Shown here piece by piece: positions 61,527 to 64,000 of a DNA stretch of 64,000 bases; position 1 is the stretch's first letter; each line of letters opens with the position of its first letter. Source of the DNA: Clostridia bacterium (GTDB lineage: Bacteria > Bacillota > Clostridia > Oscillospirales > Acutalibacteraceae); the NCBI GenBank assembly GCA_017550105.1, contig JAFYLQ010000018.1, positions 1 through 64,000 on the forward strand, in the 5' to 3' direction. The notes beneath the pieces are model-generated. The model searched no databases. It was not told the DNA's origin and was given only the letters and a program-made list of their open reading frames with translations. Position numbers and translations under genes: made by a program.

Positions 61527-62042
61527 TTATGTATGGGCGTTATTTAAATTCAAAAACGCATTTTTAAAACTATTGACCTTCCTCGAAGATGTGTAGACTG
61601 AATAATCTTTGCCTTTATGTTTTATTTTCACAAAATCTTTAGTAATTTCTTCAACATAACAAAGATTTACTAAAAAACTGCTATGGGGTTGTGCAAAGAT
61701 TTTAGGATTGAGTGATTTCTTCCAATAATCCAAAGAGTAATTAGTTTCAATCCTTTTCCCGTCAACATAAACAGCAGATTTTCTGTTCTCTATAGCTATG
61801 TAGATAATGTCACATTGTCGAATACGCACAGCATCCTTGGTGCTCGTCTGAACAATGATATCAGAAGTACAACAGGGTCTGTCACAAGTTTTAGTATTAC
61901 CGTTCAAATCAATACAAAACCGATTACCACTGCAACACCTGGTTATTTCAAAATCCAAACCGTTTTCTTTTAAAATACCGATTAGTTTTGCTTCGAACTC
62001 AGTATCAATCATTTCCTTTACATCGCACACCGTCAAATCCAT
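61527..62042 (-). CDS. LytTR-family DNA-binding regulator with cysteine-rich N-terminus
   Basis: 171 residues from ATG 62042 (GAGG upstream; an earlier ATG lacks a ribosome site). The C-terminal ~95 residues are a LytTR domain: DIIYIAIENRKSAVYVDG, FAQPHSSFLVNLCYVEEI and KDYSVYTSSRKVNSFKNAFL. The N-terminal ~70 residues are not a receiver; they hold CC, C, C, CC in a 24-residue span (RCCSGNRFCIDLN, KTCDRPCCTS), which may bind metal or sense redox. No histidine kinase is nearby. AT-rich compared with most of the window. Confidence 0.85.
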   Translation of the reverse strand: MDLTVCDVKEMIDTEFEAKLIGILKENGLDFEITRCCSGNRFCIDLNGNTKTCDRPCCTSDIIVQTSTKDAVRIRQCDIIYIAIENRKSAVYVDGKRIETNYSLDYWKKSLNPKIFAQPHSSFLVNLCYVEEITKDFVKIKHKGKDYSVYTSSRKVNSFKNAFLNLNNAHT

Positions 62043-62174
62043 AAAAACCATCCTCATTTATATATAAAAATTTGCTTCTACATATAAATGACAATTTTCA
62101 GCAAATACTTCATAAAAATTTTCATTTTCGTATAATTTCAGCTTTTTCAACAAATTCACTGGGCTATATTTGTT

Positions 62175-62215
62175 AAAAACGTGGTGCCGGTAAAACCGAC
62201 ACCACTGTTGTTTTT
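62175..62215. terminator. Terminator of the APH-like gene
   Basis: 11-bp stem with one mismatch GTGGTGCCGGT / ACCGACACCAC (62181-62191, 62195-62205), 3-nt loop; minus-strand GTTTTT. The spacer 62043-62174 shows no gene. Confidence 0.85.
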
Positions 62216-63178
62216 TTATTTTGTTAGTTGTTCTGACAATTCTTCAACATTATCATAAAGCCAATTCAAAAAGTTGTTTATGAGTTTCGCAATCGCTTTA
62301 TAAGTGTCAGGAATATCTGCAAGTTCATCAGGACGATAATTACACATACAGTGCCAAAAGTACAATACATACGGCATTGCTTTTATATCATACTCCGTCA
62401 ATGGGAACTTTCCTGTAAATTGCTTGATATACTTTTTCAGTCCGTCTGCATCAATTTCACCTGCAGCACAGCTGGGATTTGAAAAAACATAAGATGTTAT
62501 TACATCCAAACAAATCGGCAACTTACAAGCTGAACTCCAATCAACAACAGTAAAATCATTGTTATGTATGATTGCCTGACCTATGTGATAATCACCGTGC
62601 GAATTGGCATAAGTTAGTTTTTTAGTGTCAATACGGAATTTTGAGATTCTTTTGAGATGCTGGATTTGTTCTTCCCAAACGGGTAAAATATCCACATCTT
62701 TTGATTTTTTCGCTTTTGCAAGTTCTTTTTTGTATTGCCATAATTTCCTGTAAACTGTTTTTGTTGCAAAGAAGTCTTTGCCGAATCGTAAAGATAAACC
62801 CTCATAATCTTTCAGCAATAAAGCTGTTTGACCAAGAAACTCTGCCGATTTGCTCATAAACCAATCAGGAGCAGTATTCACCGGTAGTGATTCACCTTCA
62901 ATAAACTGTTGAATGGTAAACTGATATTCAGGTGCTTTTACTACATAAGTACCATCTTTGCCTTTCAGAAATCTTGCAACTTTAAGTCCGTGATTACAAA
63001 GATACTCGGTAAGTTCACCCTCGTTTTCTACATTTTTCATATATAATGGCAGAACTTTGACTATGTATTTGCCTGTGTCAGTGTTCATTAAATAAAGCTC
63101 TGTACCAAAATGCTTATCAAGAAGTTCTATATCAGCCACTTTCAAATTAAATTTATTTTCTATTATATGTTTATTCAA
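62216..63178 (-). CDS. Aminoglycoside-phosphotransferase-fold kinase
   Basis: 320 residues, no signal peptide. Nucleotide-binding lobe with GKYIVKVLPLYMKN near residue 36, and the APH catalytic loop ANSHGDYHIGQAIIHNND near 191 (HGD) followed by the metal-binding DW in FTVVDWSSAC. Similar proteins phosphorylate antibiotics, choline, homoserine or sugars; the target is unknown. The TTG start has GGAGG 7 nt upstream. A ~300-nt leader with a leader peptide and two terminator hairpins precedes it, a layout usual for inducible antibiotic-resistance genes. Confidence 0.82.
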   Translation of the reverse strand: MNKHIIENKFNLKVADIELLDKHFGTELYLMNTDTGKYIVKVLPLYMKNVENEGELTEYLCNHGLKVARFLKGKDGTYVVKAPEYQFTIQQFIEGESLPVNTAPDWFMSKSAEFLGQTALLLKDYEGLSLRFGKDFFATKTVYRKLWQYKKELAKAKKSKDVDILPVWEEQIQHLKRISKFRIDTKKLTYANSHGDYHIGQAIIHNNDFTVVDWSSACKLPICLDVITSYVFSNPSCAAGEIDADGLKKYIKQFTGKFPLTEYDIKAMPYVLYFWHCMCNYRPDELADIPDTYKAIAKLINNFLNWLYDNVEELSEQLTK

Positions 63179-63225
63179 TGTTATTCCTCCAAATATTTAT
63201 GTTAACAAAAATCTGAAAATGGGCG

Positions 63226-63273
63226 CAAAAATGCCGTAGAAAGCAACCCTCATTAGTGGGTACTTCCTACGGC
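63226..63273 (-). terminator. Leader terminator T2 (attenuator)
   Basis: GCCGTAG / CTACGGC outer stem (63233-63239, 63267-63273) with inner pairs to ACCC / GGGT, 8-nt loop; minus-strand tail ATTTTTG. It lies 48 nt upstream of the APH-like start. Confidence 0.8.
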
Positions 63274-63285
63274 TAATTTAAGGCA

Positions 63286-63312
63286 TAAAAATAACACACC
63301 CTAAAGTGTGCT
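63286..63312 (-). terminator. Leader hairpin T1
   Basis: AACACAC / GTGTGCT (63293-63299, 63306-63312), 6-nt loop, minus-strand tail TTATTTTTATG. Weak terminator or pause hairpin upstream of T2. Confidence 0.6.
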
Positions 63313-63409
63313 ACAACCGAAAGTTATAGTATTCACGAAAGGTTACTTTAAAACGGCACAACAACATAGAGGCTTATGCCCCGATAATCGTTTGCACCAC
63401 ATATTCAGT

Positions 63410-63442
63410 TTAAGATTCGATTACCTCATAAAAAACTTTCAT
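63410..63442 (-). CDS. Leader peptide, 10 residues
   Basis: ATG-initiated ORF encoding MKVFYEVIES, too short for usual gene finding. A strong AAAGGAG (63452-63458) lies 9 nt before the ATG and a promoter (TTGAAA-17-TATAAT) 50 nt before. It is followed by a GGGGC/GCCTC hairpin (63369-63382), T1 and T2. Ribosome stalling in it would be expected to shift folding and allow read-through into the APH-like gene. Confidence 0.6.
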   Translation of the reverse strand: MKVFYEVIES

Positions 63443-63488
63443 ACAATTGTTCTCCTTTCAGAATCTGCATCGCAGACTTATCTAGGTC

Positions 63489-63517
63489 ATTATAGCATAA
63501 TTGTTATGATATTTCAA
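63489..63517 (-). promoter_or_regulatory. Promoter of the leader / APH-like transcript
   Basis: Minus strand TTGAAA (63512-63517), 17-nt spacer, TATAAT (63489-63494), extended by TGC before the -10. Start predicted ~63482. Confidence 0.75.
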
Positions 63518-63559
63518 TGAGTTTGTGAAACTCTGATGTTTTTTGCAATTAAATTATAA

Positions 63560-63592
63560 AAATGGTGCCTTTTTGAGACATCATTTTTCATC
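63560..63592 (-). terminator. Terminator of the partial gene at the right edge
   Basis: 10-bp imperfect stem (63560-63569, 63577-63586), 7-nt loop, minus-strand tail TTTTTATAA. Confidence 0.6.
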
Positions 63593-63629
63593 CATCAAAA
63601 TATAGGTAGGTCTTTAATAAAACGAATTT

Positions 63630-64000
63630 TCATATATAAAAATTCAAATCGGTTTTTGTGTATGCTGTCCTGAGCCCGTAAAACAATAAATTTGTATTTC
63701 TAAAACATTCACTAGAAAAATATGGTGTTTTTGTAAATGCAAAATTCATAATAACAGAATAATCGAAATCCAAATACAATCTCATATTATTTTCAATAAC
63801 CTTAGCATAACTAAGAATATCTTCAGTTTGCGTCTTTGAAAAATAATTCATTGATTGAGAAAAAAGTTCCCCTTTTTTAGAAAAAACAGCATTTTCAATT
63901 AAAGAAGAATCATCTTGTTGAATTGCCTCGATACAGTAATATCTGTCACTTATAATTAGTTTACCAAACAATTCTGCCTCAAAGTACTTGTAATAATAAA
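63630..64000 (-). CDS. Partial protein of unknown function (start beyond window)
   Basis: At least 123 codons; the frame stays open to the right edge (YYKYFEAELFGKL at the boundary), so the true start is outside and a TTG at 63971 is probably internal. No family recognised. The product is rich in Tyr, Phe and Asn, with no clear membrane helix in the visible part. AT-rich like the rest of the last 2.5 kb. Confidence 0.55.
   Translation of the reverse strand, partial: YYYKYFEAELFGKLIISDRYYCIEAIQQDDSSLIENAVFSKKGELFSQSMNYFSKTQTEDILSYAKVIENNMRLYLDFDYSVIMNFAFTKTPYFSSECFRNTNLLFYGLRTAYTKTDLNFYI

Noticed and set aside
63308..63520. Plus-strand 70-codon ORF
   Set aside because: Antisense to the leader peptide, hairpins and promoter of the APH-like gene; no ribosome site.
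1..64000. tRNA or rRNA genes, prophage, insertion sequences
   Set aside because: Gaps were read on both strands; no cloverleaf with a CCA end, rRNA-like block, transposase or phage gene was found.

Overview
The window looks like a chromosomal segment of an anaerobic, low-to-mid GC, Gram-positive bacterium of the class Clostridia, most likely a gut or rumen member of the Oscillospirales / Ruminococcaceae-like groups. This placement is inferred from content: pyruvate phosphate dikinase, class III (glycyl-radical) ribonucleotide reductase, Na+-pump decarboxylase subunits, dockerin domains, many glycoside hydrolases, strong AGGAGG ribosome sites, Bacillus/Clostridium-type LexA and NrdR boxes, and TTGACA/TATAAT promoters. 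Genes are dense and mostly in short operons. No rRNA, tRNA, CRISPR array, transposase or prophage gene was seen.

Layout. 1-8130 (minus): the start of ppdK, a nitroreductase, then a housekeeping operon recA-recX-rimO-pgsA-cysS-yhbY-membrane protein behind a promoter with a LexA box. 8280-12640: rpmB, a secreted leucine-rich-repeat protein with a C-terminal dockerin, cysE and an FkbM methyltransferase. 12660-16880: potABCD polyamine uptake operon with a structured leader. 16917-20014: a lone E2-like acyltransferase, an orphan OadB/OadG decarboxylase pair and divergent bioY. 20108-27620: GH38 mannosidase operon, an EctB-type aminotransferase behind two tandem hairpins, a 650-bp repeat-rich spacer and a sialidase-like protein. 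27867-34102: deoC; ddl-DUF1934-argS; PHP and phosphodiester-glycosidase genes. 34194-39298 (minus): nrdG-sirtuin, then nrdD-trxB with NrdR boxes. 39506-41377: two related secreted cysteine-knuckle proteins. 41503-49135 (minus): malQ-HAD-dockerin-glpK-rmuC and a radical SAM gene. 49319-52345: sugar transporter plus DUF4091 enzyme. 52389-58905: helD-like, a small membrane protein, lexA, and a deacetylase/acyltransferase/DUF6320 cluster. 58953-64000: GH3, LytTR regulator, an APH-family kinase behind a leader-peptide attenuator, and a partial gene.

How the genes work together. DNA repair is coordinated by LexA (recA at one end, lexA at the other). Anaerobic dNTP synthesis is a unit: NrdG activates NrdD, NrdD carries its own redoxin domain, and TrxB next to it could recharge that domain. 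BioY plausibly feeds biotin to the Na+-pump decarboxylase whose beta and gamma subunits lie next door. GH38, GH3, GH77, sialidase-like and DUF4091 enzymes with an MFS sugar carrier point to life on host or plant glycans.

The least explained parts are: (1) the tandem covarying hairpins before the aminotransferase, (2) the ATATCG-linked array of small hairpins at 26231-26543, (3) the attenuator with a 10-codon leader peptide before the APH-like gene, (4) the structured potA leader, and (5) the secreted cysteine-protein pair. All readings are by eye; promoters, terminators and folds are predictions.
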